A DNA stretch of 64,000 nt from Caenorhabditis elegans (GCF_000002985.6 NC_003284.9:930001-994000); one strand, 5' to 3'; positions 12,549 through 24,996 are shown, counted from the stretch's first letter. Numbers and translations: made by a program. Notes: generated by a model not told the origin, from the letters alone.

Positions 12549-13190
12549 TGTGTCATTTTGTTTTTATTTTCTGTTGTTGGTTAATGCTTCTATATAAAAA
12601 AAACTTCTGATTTATCGTCTAACGTTCAAAAATACACTGAAAATTTAATAGTTCTCTCAATAAGATTTCGCTTGAGTTTTGAAGGATTTTTAATTTTCAT
12701 GAAAAGTTTAAAACTATACTCGTTTGTATTATAATTCAAACCAGCCGATGACCGCGCCTCCGGCGCGGCCAACGACTGGCGGAGTTTAAAATGTATAACA
12801 AATAGATGTCCTTTTAATCATTCAAAAATGTCTCATTAAAAAAAGTTGAAACTTCATCGATTAAATCGCATTTTCTCCTTCCATGGTATACGATTCAGAA
12901 AATTCAAAGAGACAGTTAGAATGTTCTGATTTTTCTACTAACACATTATCATTATCAGGCTTTCGAAAAAATTCCACAGAGTTACAGTTTTTTTAATAAG
13001 TTAATTTTTTTTTCCTCAACTAAAGAAGTCTGAATAATTAACTACTAAGTTCTTTGAATATAGATGTAACGAAACAAATAAAAACTCCTACAGTTATAGG
13101 AGGTTGTAGAGCATTTCAGAACTTTTTTGAATTTTACAGATGATTCTAGAACAGTCTAGAATTTTCTTGAAACTTCCAGAAGGTGCTGAA
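12549..13190. other. Intergenic, downstream of the sugar transporter
   Basis: AT-rich DNA with the transporter 3' UTR. It contains a GC-rich dispersed repeat at 12739-12770. No coding exon was seen. Confidence 0.5.
12739..12770 (-). repeat. GC-rich dispersed repeat with a GCGCC palindrome
   Basis: The reverse complement reads GGCCGCGCCGGAGGCGCGGT then CATCGGCTGGTT. It matches the plus-strand segment at 45289-45320 with only a few differences, so both belong to one dispersed family. Confidence 0.65.
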
Positions 13191-13194
13191 ACAA

Positions 13195-13814
13195 AAAAAT
13201 TGATTCCAGAACAAAAATTTGGATTTCCCGCCAAATTTTTTCCTCAGAAAATTTGAATTTCCCGCCAAAATTTTTTTTCTCAGAAAATCTGAATTTCAAG
13301 CAAAAAATTTTTTTTCCAGAAAATTTGAATTCCCGCCAAAATTTTTCTCAGAAAATTTGAATTCCCGCCAAAATTTTTCTCATAAAATTTGAATTCCCGC
13401 CAAAATTTTTCAAAGATAATTTGAATTCCCGCCAAAATTTCTTTTCTCATAAATTTTGAAGTTCCCGCCCATATTTTTAAGGGTCTCACCACGATGGGTC
13501 TTGCCAGTTCCAGGTGGTACTTAAGCTAGCAAAAAGTTTCTCAGAAAAGTTGAATTTCCCGCCAAAATGTTTTTCACTGAAAATTTGAATTTCCCGCCAA
13601 AATGTTTTTCACTGAAAATTCGAATTTCCCGCCAAAATGTTTTTCACTGAAAATTTGAATTTCCCGCCGAAATGTTTTTCACTGAAAATTCGAATTTCCC
13701 GCCAAAATGTTTTTCACTGAAAATTTGAATTTCCCGCCAAAATTTTTTCACTGAAAATTTGAATTTCCCGCTAAAATTTTTTTCACTGAAAATTTGAATT
13801 TCCCGCCAAAATTT
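13195..13814. repeat. Tandem repeat, about 34-38 bp unit (gaatttcccgccaaaa...)
   Basis: At least fourteen units of the form gaaaatttgaatttcccgcc followed by aaaatgtttttcact, in two blocks (13200-13470 and 13535-13814). They are separated by a 60-base interruption that already contains one accacgatgggtct unit of the adjacent array. Minus-strand open frames here are repeat artefacts. Confidence 0.9.
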
Positions 13815-13979
13815 CACCACGATGGGTCTCGTCACGATGGGTCTCACCACGATGGGTCTCACCACGATGGGTCTCGTCACGATGGGTCTCACCACAATGG
13901 GTCTCGTCACGATGGGTCTCACCACGATGGGTCTCACCACGATGGGTCTCGTCACGATGGGTCTCACCACGATGGGTCT
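13815..13979. repeat. 15-bp minisatellite, eleven units
   Basis: Eleven contiguous 15-base units of two kinds: A = caccacgatgggtct and B = cgtcacgatgggtct. The order is A B A A B A' B A A B A, where A' has one G-to-A change. Because 15 is a multiple of 3, several frames stay open on both strands (HDGSH and RPIV repeats); no start, splice or conservation context supports coding. Confidence 0.95.
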
Positions 13980-14003
13980 ATATAGAACATTTCTCGAATT
14001 TTC

Positions 14004-14390
14004 TAATATCCCTTCAAAAGACAAAAAGTCAATTTTTCCTAAACTACAGTAATCCTACAGTACTCCTACAGTACCTCTACAGTACTACTACAGTACCCCG
14101 ACCACATCCCATCACTAACCTCAAACCAATATCCCTTTAAAAGGCGAAAAGTCAATTTTTCCCAAACTACAGTAATCCTACAGTACTCCTACAGTACCTC
14201 TACAGTACTACTACAGTACCCCGACCTCATCCCACCACTAACCTCAAACCAATATCCCTTCAAAAGGCGAAAAGTCAATTTTTCCCAAACTACAGTAATC
14301 CTACAGTACTCCTACAGTACCACTACAGTACTACTACAGTACTACTACAGTACCCGACCACATCCCATCACTAACCTCAAACCAATATCC
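14004..14390. repeat. Three direct copies of a ~123-bp unit with CTACAGTA subrepeats
   Basis: Three copies begin aatatccctt(c/t)aaaagrcraaaagtcaattttt, continue into a run of ctacagta-type 10-mers (cctacagtac, tctacagtac, actacagtac) and end with catccca(t/c)cactaacctcaaacc. The third copy has an extra ctacagtact unit. Confidence 0.88.
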
Positions 14391-15267
14391 CCCCAACATC
14401 TTAAAACGCCTAGTCTCTTTACGCTGTGACGTCACAGACTACAAAGACTACATAGACTACAAACTATGGACAAACGGAATAAGCGCTTTATTAATAGTAA
14501 ATGATGATTTTTCCCTGAAGAAGTAGAACATGGGAAAGATATAGAGTAAATGCACAGTTGATGATTTGCAATAGACCAAATATATCTTCATCTTTACATT
14601 AACATTTACAATTATGTTAGGTCCTAATTGTTAGGATGATTTTGTTGGTCTCGTAAATGTGTTTTAACATTAATAAAAATAATATATTGCGCTTGAAAAC
14701 AATTTAACTGAAAATGAGAACAAATTGAATGTTTTTCTCGAATTTCCTCATTTCTAACCTTGTTACACTTGGCACCGTAATTTAACCTGAATAGTGTACT
14801 ACCGCTTAACAACAATACAACCAAACAATAATTGAAAGAAAAATTCATATATAATTATTTGCAACCGCATTTTTATATTCTGCTTTTCATAAATCACCAT
14901 GTAAAGCTAGAAATTCATCGAGATCAAAAACATGTGCAGGAGGAAAAATTATGAGTTTCAAAGGGGGAGAAATCGAAAGAAATGAGCAGGAGGGGCATTT
15001 TTGCGGGAAAGAAAATGTGTTGTTCGTTGTGTTTAATTGAAATATCTCGTATGGAGCATCGTATTGTACTGGAAAAGAAGTAGGAAAAACCGCTTTGGGG
15101 GAAATACAAAACAAAACATTAACAACAAAAAAATGAGATAAGCAAAATGTCGAAACTGAGGGGAAGGGATTAAATTTTGATTTGAAATTAAACCAAAACT
15201 GGGATAAAATAAAATGATACAAAATAAAAAAAAGAGCATTAAATTAAATTAAAAGTAATACATCAAA
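14391..15267. other. Intergenic, 3' flank of sms-2
   Basis: AT-rich sequence that includes the sms-2 3' UTR on the minus strand. The minus-strand frames at 14887-15239 are pyrimidine-rich chance frames without splice or similarity support. Confidence 0.5.
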
Positions 15268-18200
15268 TTATTGCAATTTGTAGTTGATACGATTCATAAT
15301 GGTGTGCATTCTTTGAGGGCCTTCCAGCGGCCAATTCCACTTGTTCACCAATTTCCCGTCCGCAACATCCGATTCAAACCAGTAGCACAACCAGAACCAC
15401 CTGAAAAAAAATTTTTTGAATTTTTGATAATAATTTTTCGCGAAAGTTGATATTTGAAGACAATTCTATTTTGGGCACAAGTTTGTTCGCAATAAGAAAA
15501 TTTTCTCAATGTGCTTTACCCATTTACCAGTTTCTTTGCGTGAATATCATTAACTTGGCCAGTGCAGTTTACCACCAATTCGGTCAGTGCATCTTACCAA
15601 TTTGGTCAGTGCATCTTACCAATTTGGTCAGTGCATCTTACCAATTCGGTCAGTGCATCTTACCAATTTGGTCAGTTTACATAGCTTATTATGTACAAAT
15701 ACTTCCAATTACCTTCTTTCAGTAATTTTCTACAACTTTTTCTCCCTAATTATCAACTGTTTTCAATTCATTTCCTCACAATCAGAAGCTCTTAACTAAC
15801 CAAAGTCGACTCAACGGCGCCTGTGGTCGATCGTCCTTTCGCATTTCGAAAATTTGGTGATAAGACCAGAAAACGTGACTTGTCAACCAGTACGCAATTA
15901 ACACGTCCATCGTATAGTGACCGCCTGACACGACGAGAGCTGCGATTCCGAGGAATGTGATCGGAGCGGCAATGTATCTAAAATACAAAAATGAAAAAAA
16001 TGAATAATGTTTCTCAAAAAAGTTTTTCATTCAAAAAGAATCACCTGAGAATAACGAGACCACGCGGAGTGTACTGCAACTGCACAAAATACATAATTGT
16101 GAGAACGACAGTGTGCCCGCTAAACATCAGATCACCGCACAGAATCTTGTCTTGTCCGGATGTCAAGCCCAAAGTGATGACGTAGGTGAGGAATCTGAAA
16201 TATGTTTGAATTCAGTTCCAGGAATATTTTTATATCGCAACTTTAAAAAATAGGGCATTTTCCAAACGTTTGCCTGAATATTCTATATGTATATCTAAAT
16301 TTTTTGGTACGTTTAATCATGATGTTTGGTCACCCTGCACTTTAATAAGTGTATTCACACAATAAATCCGTTGGTGCTACTCAGTAGTGGCATATTTTCA
16401 GAAATGTGCCCAATGTAAGCAGAATGTAAAAAACGGCATTAATTTTAAGTCATTGAAATAATTTTTAACCCTTAAATTTTATTACTTCCGTAAAATGGCA
16501 AAAAGTAGTTTTGCTCACAGATGCCGGTTTTTATGAATTTTCCAAATTTCCCTTTCAGATCTTCAATTAATATTTCTCTCAAAAAACTTCCAATTTCGAT
16601 TCGCAGTTCGAATCAAGCTTTTCAGTTCTCCCAATTTTTCCCACAACCTTTATTATTTTTTCGATTGTTACCTCGTCGCGATTTCCATGCCGTACATAGC
16701 GGTTCTGTTGACTTGTGGCTGGCAAATTTCATCCCTATTGTGAAAAGAGGGCGGCAGGAAAGTGACACCGAGAATCACGGCACGCAGGCCGTACATGATA
16801 GCTCCCAAGAGGAATGTGCGGCGGAGCACAATCCACCGCTGATGGTGAAGGAAGATGATGGTGAAGGCGACGACGGAGCTGAAAAACAAAAATAAAAATT
16901 TGGGAGTTTGGCCGTGGTTTATCATATATGCACAGATTATTCTTTATAGGTCATTAACGTATTTCTATCTCAATGGTTTTTTTTTTCAAATATCATTAAA
17001 AATCAAACAACTTCATTTTTCTTAAACTTTTTTTCACATGCCCCATGATTGTTTTATGATTTTTACACTTTCACTGCGTTTTATGACTTCTGGTTTTTTC
17101 GGTCAGTGCTCTAATCGATTATTTGCATAGTATGGTAGGCTTTTTCTAAAAATATATTTTAAATACAGATTTCTCAGCAAATAACATTTAAGCCTTGCAT
17201 TTTTATGACTCTTGTATAGAAATCAAATTCGTTCATCTTGAAGAGACAATAATGAATACGAAAGAATAGTGGTTGTAGTTAAAACCAAATGTGAACTGAA
17301 TTTCTGAACTTATGATTACCACTAGTGCCAAGGTTTATCCAATTATAATGTTAACTTTGTTTCTGACTAGCCTTAAACAAAACGGAACTTTTTCTAGTGC
17401 CTACATAATTTCTTCTATATGAAATTCTTCCAACAATTTTTTTTGTCTTTTCAAAATCACACAGAAACAGTTAGCTTCTAGGTAAGACCTAATTGCAAAA
17501 TAGCTTACCTAACAGTCGAGAGCACATCTCCAACACTCCACGCCCATCTTTGTTGTGGAATGATCATGAAAGTGAGATCGGGAAGCGGCTGTCTAGGTAC
17601 CACGTCGTGAATGACTGTGAGCAAGAAGAAGTTGAGAAACGCTGATAGCATGAGACACAAAAACGCCGTCAGTGTCTTGAAGCCCTCAGAGTTTCCGTGG
17701 TGCTCATGGTGGAATGTGTCTTCGCAGGTGAACTGTAATATTTAATTTGTAATTTTATTAGGCATTTGTTGATATTATTTTTGTACCCTATTTTTTTGGC
17801 AGCTTAAATGCTTTTCCTTCCTTATTTTAGAGCCACTAGTAAAACTATTTTGCATGTGTGTGGTTTTTTTCTGGTTTTTTATCGAAACTAATTGCCAAAG
17901 CCTTTTTTTTATTCCTCCATCTTCACGTCAAAAATTTGGCCCCGTTATAGTTGCAGCTGTGAAACTGATGCCCACGCACTTTCACTCATGCGGAATTATA
18001 ATATTTCGTCAATTTCAAATTTCGTTCTCAAGTTTAACGAATAGCCGGAATGAATCACCACGCAAGTACGTGGAAAATCAGGCCAATTTCTCTCAGTTTC
18101 TAAAAGTCATATGCCGTCATGGCAGTGCACCTGGCTTTTTTCACACTCCAATGACGCTTTATTCACCGTTTGACGAGTGTTTTAAAGTTTCAAAAGCAGG

Positions 18201-18883
18201 CTACATTTTTACAAGTTTTCAAAATATTCAAGAGGCACATTTGTATACTGTAAGTTCCCAGCCTTTATAATGGAGATCTATAACTTGTGAAAATCTAACT
18301 TTTGAGACGTTTCTCTTTTCAGTTGGTTTTAGTGTTTTTGTCTGTCTGAGACTTGCATTTTGTGGTATAAAAACCTTTCTGTTAGGCAGTTCCATATATT
18401 TTGTTGCCTACTTTTGATTTTGTCAGTGCCCTGCACTAAGTTTGCCAAAAATCAAGTGTTTTATAACTTTTCGGTAGTTTATTTTTTTATACTACAACTA
18501 AATGGCTTAAAAATTTTTTTTGAACCTTTTTCATTCCACGTGATTAGTTTTGTTGTTTTTGGGTCCTAGAGGTAAGCTGCGCAGCAATTTCCAAAATTTC
18601 CAAAATCCGGATCTTCCAGAAACCGAAAACTGTCGAAGTTTTTGGCAAATGTCAAAATTTTCGATTGCCGTTCATTTCAGCCACCGGCATTTTGCAAAAT
18701 TTTGGATTATTTAGATACATGGTATAAATCCAAAATTTCTCAAAGTATTTCCTAATTTCCACTAACCTCTTTCCTAATTGGTGTTGGCTCCGGATCAATT
18801 GGGTCTATATTGATAACTATCCCATTACTAACACATGGGTCCCGTGACTGGAGCACATCTGTGAACTCCGAACTGTTTGTCAT
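15268..18883 (-). CDS. sms-2: Sphingomyelin synthase (phosphatidylcholine:ceramide cholinephosphotransferase)
   Basis: Six exons (complement) give 335 aa: 18767-18883, 17509-17732, 16672-16878, 16045-16194, 15801-15977, 15268-15400. The start is the ATG at 18881-18883. The enzyme moves phosphocholine from phosphatidylcholine to ceramide, yielding sphingomyelin and diacylglycerol. Both catalytic blocks are intact: CGDLMFSGHT with His near residue 210, and GGHYTMDVLIAYW with His near 253 and Asp near 257. The 43- and 4-residue spacing equals the His285/His328/Asp332 triad I recall for human SMS1. Six hydrophobic segments fit the family. No SAM domain precedes the membrane part. Its start lies 1.9 kb from arr-1, which is divergently transcribed. 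One intron carries a GGTCAGTGC repeat array. The length matches C. elegans SMS-2 (F53H8.4, from memory). Confidence 0.93.
15555..15680 (+). repeat. TTGGTCAGTGCA-type array, ~22-bp unit, in an sms-2 intron
   Basis: About five units of accaatttggtcagtgcatctt (variant attcggtc) run head to tail, inside the intron between the last two sms-2 exons. Confidence 0.9.
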
Positions 18884-20807
18884 CTGGAATAAAGGTTAAG
18901 TTCTTTAGCATTTTTTAAAATCAAATAGAGAAAAAAAAATAAAACAGGACATGGATTAAGGAAGCTGGCGCATATGACAATTTTTCATTTTAGAACATGA
19001 GAGAACTTGGAAACTAATGTGAAAAAAAACTAGACAAAAACTTAAGTGAAGAAAAAATTTGTATGTGATGTTAAATAAATTGCGCACGAAAATTGGGTTT
19101 ATTCCAACTTACACTGATCAAAAGTTAAGAAAAAACTTAATAAACTCATAATTGAATATATAAAATTTGTAGGCAAAACACATTTTCTTTTATTAGTGAC
19201 GAAAACAGTAATCGCTACATTTGAAATTAAAAGCTTGCCAAAATTTTAAAGTTGTGTTCAAATGATTAACTGTCATGGTTGGACAAAGAATTGAGCTTTT
19301 AACAATTTTTTTAAAAACAAATCACTGCAAGTTGTCTTTCAAAAAGGAAGTTATAAAGAAAATGTTCGATGTAGAAAAGCAATGTCAAAAACAGCTCAAT
19401 AACAATGCCAAAATCAATAAACAAACCGGTTAAGGTGGTATTGAGCAACAAAAAAAAGAAGCGAGAAAAGTAAAGTTAATAGGCTGTTTTTCGCGTATTC
19501 TCTCTTTCTCTCTTTGCCTATTTTTCCAAACAGAGATACAACGAGAGAATGAGAGACGACACAATTGTGACATAGACACACACACATACACAATGAGATA
19601 TTACAAGGGATAGAGAAGGGAGGAAGAGGGGTTTATGGGTGCATTGGTGGGTGCTCTCTCCCTCTCTTCATCTCACTCTCTGTGCGGTGTCTCAATCCGC
19701 CCGATCATCCTCACCGGTTTCGAGAAGGAGGCGTACGCAATGTGTCGTCGTTTGTGGCGCAATTGCGGACGCCCCCGACCGCATCATTTGTTTTCAAATG
19801 AGGACTCCTGGCCAAACATACATGCTAATTTTTTGCTCTCCATCTCTCTCTCACTGCACACATTTTTTCGCTTAGACTTGTGGTTTTTGAAAGTTTTAAT
19901 TAAGAAAAATAACTTGAAAGTACTAGAAAGTTTAGAATGTAAGCTTCAGAACCTAATTAATAACTAATAGCTATATCGATTCATGTCACATTTTTGTTGG
20001 CACAGAGAAATTGGAAACCAGATAATAACGAGATTGGGAGTAGGAAAAATTGAAACCTATGTGTACATATGTACAATACCTAAGAAGGTATTCAATTTAA
20101 CTCAATTAAGATAATTTTAATAACTAATTTTGGTTTTATTATAAGAGTAGCCAGTATGAAAAGGTCAAAACCTCAGCTAAAAGTTAATCTAAATTCATTC
20201 AGATCAACTAATCTAGGTATTTTACACCTGTTATTAAGGAGTAAATTATTTTCAAGTTTTATGCCGCTCTCGAAATTAAATCTTATATTCAGCTGTGAAA
20301 CACTTGCCATATTTTTTGCACTGACCAACATGAGCAGCATTAAAATAGCACTGACCAACTTGAGCATCATTAAAATAGCACTGACCAAGTTTTCAATGTA
20401 TTAGTCAACTTTTCCGCCACATACAAATTTTACAGTGAACAATAAACATATGAATCTTCGATCTTTTTTTTATTATTATTATTTTCAATAAAAAATAGTT
20501 GGAACGTTTTAATAGGTTCAAATGGTTCGCTTCATATTTTAATTAAATTATTTTTATTACGTCAGCAACTGGCAACACAGCTACTGCTATCGACTCCATA
20601 TCCTTTGTCTTAAATAATTCTTGCTTCCTCCAATTTTATCCTCGAATCCAGAATTCAATTCGTAACGCGTATGATTTATTCAAAGTTTGACGCTTATTCT
20701 CGCTACGTTTTTCTCTTTTTCTCTCTTTTTTTTGCCTAGGTGTCATTCATTTCTCAATTTCGTTCACTTTTCAATTTTCAGCTCGATTGCTAGTTTACTA
20801 GTCAACA
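18884..20807. promoter_or_regulatory. Shared upstream region of divergent sms-2 and arr-1
   Basis: This 1.9 kb must contain the promoters of both genes. It holds a TC/CA-rich block (19490-19620), a GC-richer stretch (19620-19800) and a GCACTGACC repeat cluster (20312-20400). A TTTTCAG acceptor at 20775-20781, 26 bases before the arr-1 ATG, is a candidate SL1 trans-splice or UTR acceptor. Individual transcription-factor sites cannot be called. Confidence 0.5.
20312..20400 (-). repeat. TTGGTCAGTGCA-type cluster (reverse orientation)
   Basis: Three GCACTGACCAA copies are separated by a repeated 28-base unit (catgagcagcattaaaata and variant). Confidence 0.85.
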
Positions 20808-23800
20808 ATGGTAGATGAGGACAAAAAATCGGGCACAAGGTTGGTGGAACTGGGAAAATAATTTTTTTTTAACTTTAAACGTATATAAAAAAAGACAAAT
20901 TTTGCAGAGTGTTCAAAAAGACGAGCCCAAATGGAAAAATAACCACATATCTTGGCAAAAGAGATTTTATCGACCGCGGTGACTATGTCGACTTGATAGG
21001 TGAGAATAAGGGCACCGAGCCACAGAATGTGGGCTTTATACTGACTGGTTTATCGCGTGATTTGGTTTAGAGCGTTGATTGGTTTTTTGCGCGTTTTCTG
21101 AGTATGGAAGTCGGTTGGCAGAAACCTCGCAAATTTTCTATTCGACGTACAAAATAAGGAAAACGCTTTTATTGGTCATAGCACTGACAAAAAATGTTAT
21201 AGCACTGACCAAAAATGTTATAGCACTGACAACATAGAAATGAACGCAATTACTGAATAGTGCGACTAAGACGGGAGTAGTCAAAAAATTTTACCCTATT
21301 AAGAATTAATTTTAGATGGAATGGTTTTGATCGACGAGGAGTACATCAAAGACAACAGAAAAGTGACAGCCCATCTGCTAGCAGCTTTCCGATATGGCCG
21401 AGAAGACCTCGACGTGTTAGGGCTCACATTTCGAAAGGATTTGATATCAGAGACATTCCAAGTGTATCCACAGACTGATAAATCAATTTCTCGACCGTTG
21501 TCTAGACTGCAAGAACGGCTGAAGCGAAAACTTGGTGCAAACGCGTTTCCATTTTGGTTTGAGGTTGCGCCAAAAAGTGCAAGTAGTGTTACTCTACAGG
21601 TTGGTTTTGTTTTTTTGTGGCCTGTTTTTTCTTATGAATTCAATGTTATGAATTTAGTAGTTAAAGCCTATCAAAATTTCAGCCAGCCCCCGGAGACACC
21701 GGCAAGCCATGTGGAGTGGACTACGAGCTGAAAACATTTGTGGCAGTAACTGACGGAAGTAGTGGAGAGAAGCCGAAAAAGAGGTAAGTATTTAGAATAA
21801 TATATGGATTACAACAACGGAAATTAATTTTTAGCGCACTTAGCAACACTGTCCGTCTTGCCATCAGAAAACTGACCTACGCACCATTTGAATCCCGTCC
21901 CCAGCCAATGGTCGATGTATCCAAGTACTTTATGATGTCCTCAGGACTTCTCCATATGGAGGTCTCCCTGGATAAAGAGGTACCTCGAATTATTTTAATT
22001 CAATGTTAAGATAAACGTTCAAATTTTAGATGTACTACCACGGCGAGTCGATTTCAGTTAATGTGCACATCCAGAACAACAGCAACAAGACGGTCAAGAA
22101 GCTGAAGATTTACATCATTCAAGTTGCTGATATTTGTCTCTTCACAACTGCTTCGTATTCCTGCGAGGTTGCCAGGATTGAGAGCAAGTAAGATTTTTGT
22201 TTTACTATAATACATTTGATTCGAAAAAGTAGTACATCAGTTCGCATTCTGCCCTACTAGCGCTACACTACTCTTACAACATTCTAGTTTTCCACAGTTC
22301 ACTGTCATTTCTAGAACGGAGGTACAGGAGATGCACAATTGATTGTTTCTTGTTCCCATGTAGCAAAATTTGACGTTTTAATACTTCAATTCTCTTCGTA
22401 TCCCCTAAAAAAAGTTTCAGTAATTTTCATTTTTCTACGCCTCATTTTTTGTACAAAACAATTCATACATAAGTGTCCATCTCTATTTTAATATTCAATT
22501 CCTCATTCCACAATCTATTTTTGTCCTCTAATCCAATATTTATTTCAGCGAAGGATTTCCAGTCGGACCAGGCGGCACTCTTTCAAAGGTCTTCGCAGTG
22601 TGTCCTCTATTGAGCAACAACAAGGACAAGCGAGGGCTCGCATTGGATGGACAACTCAAGCATGAGGACACTAATTTAGCTTCAAGCACAATGTGAGTAT
22701 AAAGTCGATAGGAAAGGGAAAGAGAGGGCGCGCAAACATATATATATATCGGGATGCCGAGAGAAGAAAATGGGGGGAAAGGGAAAAGAGAGGGTAAACT
22801 TCCGCCATTTCCTTACTCAGAAGGTTCAATTTCCCCCCGTCTCCTTCTACAAACGAATTTCGCCAGTTCTCCATCTACTTAGATACACTTTTTATGTTAA
22901 GCAAAAGAGTTCAGGAGAGTGGGGAACGAATTGAGATGTTTAATTGGATAACGTTTTGGAAAGAGGAATGTATGTTTGGAATGCATATCTGCTCACTAAT
23001 GGAGAACCGGGGGGTTTTTATGAACAAAAAAATTGTCGATTATTTTCAATGGAAATTTCAAAGGATATTCAGAAACAGTTGGATAGGATGTGAGACATTT
23101 ATTTATCTTTTTTTAATATTTAATTAGCACACTAAAGAACCACTAAGAAATGCTATATGTACATTGAAACGATACTGCATAGTTCAACGAACTATTTACA
23201 AGTTGGCTGCCGAGACCAGGCTACCGGCAAATGGGCAATTTATAAGTTACAGAACAAATATATCGTCAATGTTAAGTTTAAGAAAACCAAAAAATCCTTC
23301 CAATTTAAAGGATTGATTTGAAAAAGGAAACTAGAAATTTTCTACAATATGTATCAAGCTTGCTTACCATTCGACAATTCAAATTATGATAAATTTTGTT
23401 GGTATTCACTAGCCAGGCGATATGCGTGTATATACAAAAAATTTTAGTTCAAAAATGTGTTATAGCATGATTCTTAGTTAACAATTGTACGTCAAAATCC
23501 AAGACAACAATGATATGAGTTTGAGCAAAAATATTTTGGCAATCAAATAATTAATTTTTTGCAGATTGGACTCTAAAACATCAAAGGAAAGTCTTGGAAT
23601 TGTAGTTCAATACAGAGTGAAAGTTCGCGCAGTTCTTGGACCACTAAACGGAGAACTGTTCGCCGAGCTGCCGTTCACATTAACACACTCGAAGCCTCCA
23701 GAGAGCCCCGAGAGAACGGTAGGTTTTAATTTTCAAAATAATTTTTTTACGAATCAAATTTTGAATCCATATTATTCAATTTCAGGATCGTGGCCTTCCA

Positions 23801-24037
23801 TCAATCGAAGCAACAAATGGCTCCGAACCAGTCGATATTGATCTCATCCAACTACACGAAGAATTGTAAGTTTTTGATTAGAGTTGAATGATTCAATTTA
23901 ATACACAATGATTTTTCAGAGAGCCCCGCTACGACGACGATCTAATCTTTGAGGATTTTGCCAGAATGCGTCTCCACGGAAACGATAGTGAAGACCAGCC
24001 ATCGCCAAGCGCCAACTTGCCGCCAAGCCTTCTATGA
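20808..24037 (+). CDS. arr-1: Beta-arrestin
   Basis: Ten exons give 435 aa: 20808-20839, 20908-20999, 21316-21599, 21683-21783, 21835-21979, 22030-22187, 22549-22692, 23565-23718, 23786-23865, 23920-24037. Arrestins bind phosphorylated active GPCRs, uncouple them from G proteins and recruit clathrin and AP-2. Hallmarks include [59 protein letters not shown] and the C-terminal [11 protein letters not shown] tail, whose acidic and Phe/Arg residues match beta-arrestin adaptor-binding tails. N and C beta-sandwich domains are both complete. Length equals the single C. elegans arrestin ARR-1 (F53H8.2, from memory). Intron 21000-21315 contains GCACTGAC repeats; intron 22693-23564 is the largest and shows no exon. 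Confidence 0.96.
21178..21236 (-). repeat. GCACTGAC(C) short repeats in an arr-1 intron
   Basis: Three copies of tagcactgac(c)aaaaatgttat follow head to tail. Confidence 0.85.
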
Positions 24038-24499
24038 ATCTGTACAATTTATCACATGATATTGTGTCACTCTGTCATTCAACTTTTCTACGTCTTTTCC
24101 ACCTTTTCCCCATTTTTCATTGTTTCTTTGTAAGTACATCTTTTTGTCTATGCTTCAAGTCAATTTTTCTGTCAAATTGTCACCTTTTTCGTTTTCTTTC
24201 ATTTCATTTTTTCTCATATAAATCTATTTTGCCAATTTATTTTTAAAAATCAGATTCAAAGGTTTCAAATAATATTTCAATTGTTGTTGTTAATTATTGG
24301 AATGCTATCAGAAACCTTCTATGTAATTTTCAGATTGTGGGTCTGAATTCAACGATAATCTAGAAAAAAAAACTAAAACATCTATAAAAATACAAAAAAT
24401 CATTTAATTGACTAAATAATATGTGTATGAAATCAATTTACAACTTGAAAAAACTTATGAGAAAATTTGAAAGCAAGTAAGTTGAAGATTTGTTTTTAA

Positions 24500-24748
24500 T
24501 TGGCCAGTGCATTCAGAACTTTGATCAGTGCATTCCGAACTTTCGTCAGTTCATTCAGAAGTTTGGTCAGTGCATTCAGAAGTTTGGTCAGTGCATTCAG
24601 AAGTTTGGCCCTGGGAATTTTCAAATTCGATTAGTCCATTTTCAAATTCGGTCAGTGCATTTTTCAAATTCGATATGTGCGTTTTCAAATTAGGTCAGTG
24701 CATTGTCAAATTCGGTCAGTGCATTGTCAAATTCGGTCAGTGCATCAT
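24500..24748 (+). repeat. TTGGTCAGTGCA-type array, ~22-bp unit, ~11 copies
   Basis: Units have the form ttggtcagtgcattcagaag or tcggtcagtgcattgtcaaa, with several degenerate copies. Spacing is a regular 20-23 bases. Two plus-strand open frames across it are repeat artefacts. Confidence 0.92.
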
Positions 24749-24908
24749 GTTTCCAAGTGAAACAAAGAAAATCGATGATGCCCAACGCCGGACATACAAC
24801 GCGATTAGATATAGTAGTGGACCTCTCCTCTTCACGCATTTGACCCGTCCTCATTCTCGTCCTGTTCTCTTTTCTTTATTTCCCTTGCCGAACGACACTC
24901 CGAAATAA

Positions 24909-24920
24909 CTCCCTGCGCGT
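24909..24920 (-). promoter_or_regulatory. Candidate MEX motif (dosage-compensation complex recruitment, rex-type)
   Basis: The minus strand reads ACGCGCAGGGAG. From memory, the X-enriched MEX consensus bound by the C. elegans condensin-like dosage compensation complex is TCGCGCAGGGAG, so 11 of 12 positions agree. The site lies between arr-1 and apm-3, a typical intergenic position. Binding is inference. Confidence 0.55.
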
Positions 24921-24996
24921 TGTTTATTAGCTGTTATCTACTGGAGGAGAAGGTTCATCTCGTCAAAACAAACTACTTATTTATTGGATTTTAGTT

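Larger units (their letters stand above)
24038..24996. other. arr-1 3' UTR and apm-3 upstream region
   Basis: It contains the pyrimidine-rich arr-1 3' UTR (24038-24250), a large TTGGTCAGTGCA array (24500-24748), and a 12-base minus-strand match to the dosage-compensation MEX motif at 24909-24920. A TTTTAG acceptor ends at 24994, two bases before the apm-3 ATG, and suits SL trans-splicing. Confidence 0.6.

Noticed and set aside
13644..14052. Long open frames on both strands (HDGSH, MGLTT and RPIV repeats)
   Set aside because: They are a by-product of a 15-bp minisatellite whose unit is a multiple of three; no start, splice or conservation context.
19635..19967. Plus-strand frame upstream of arr-1
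   Set aside because: Lies in the divergent promoter region, low-complexity Ser/Leu composition, not joined to the arr-1 frame.
24490..24908. Plus-strand frames made of CIQKFGQ or SVHSEVW repeats
   Set aside because: They are translations of the TTGGTCAGTGCA array.
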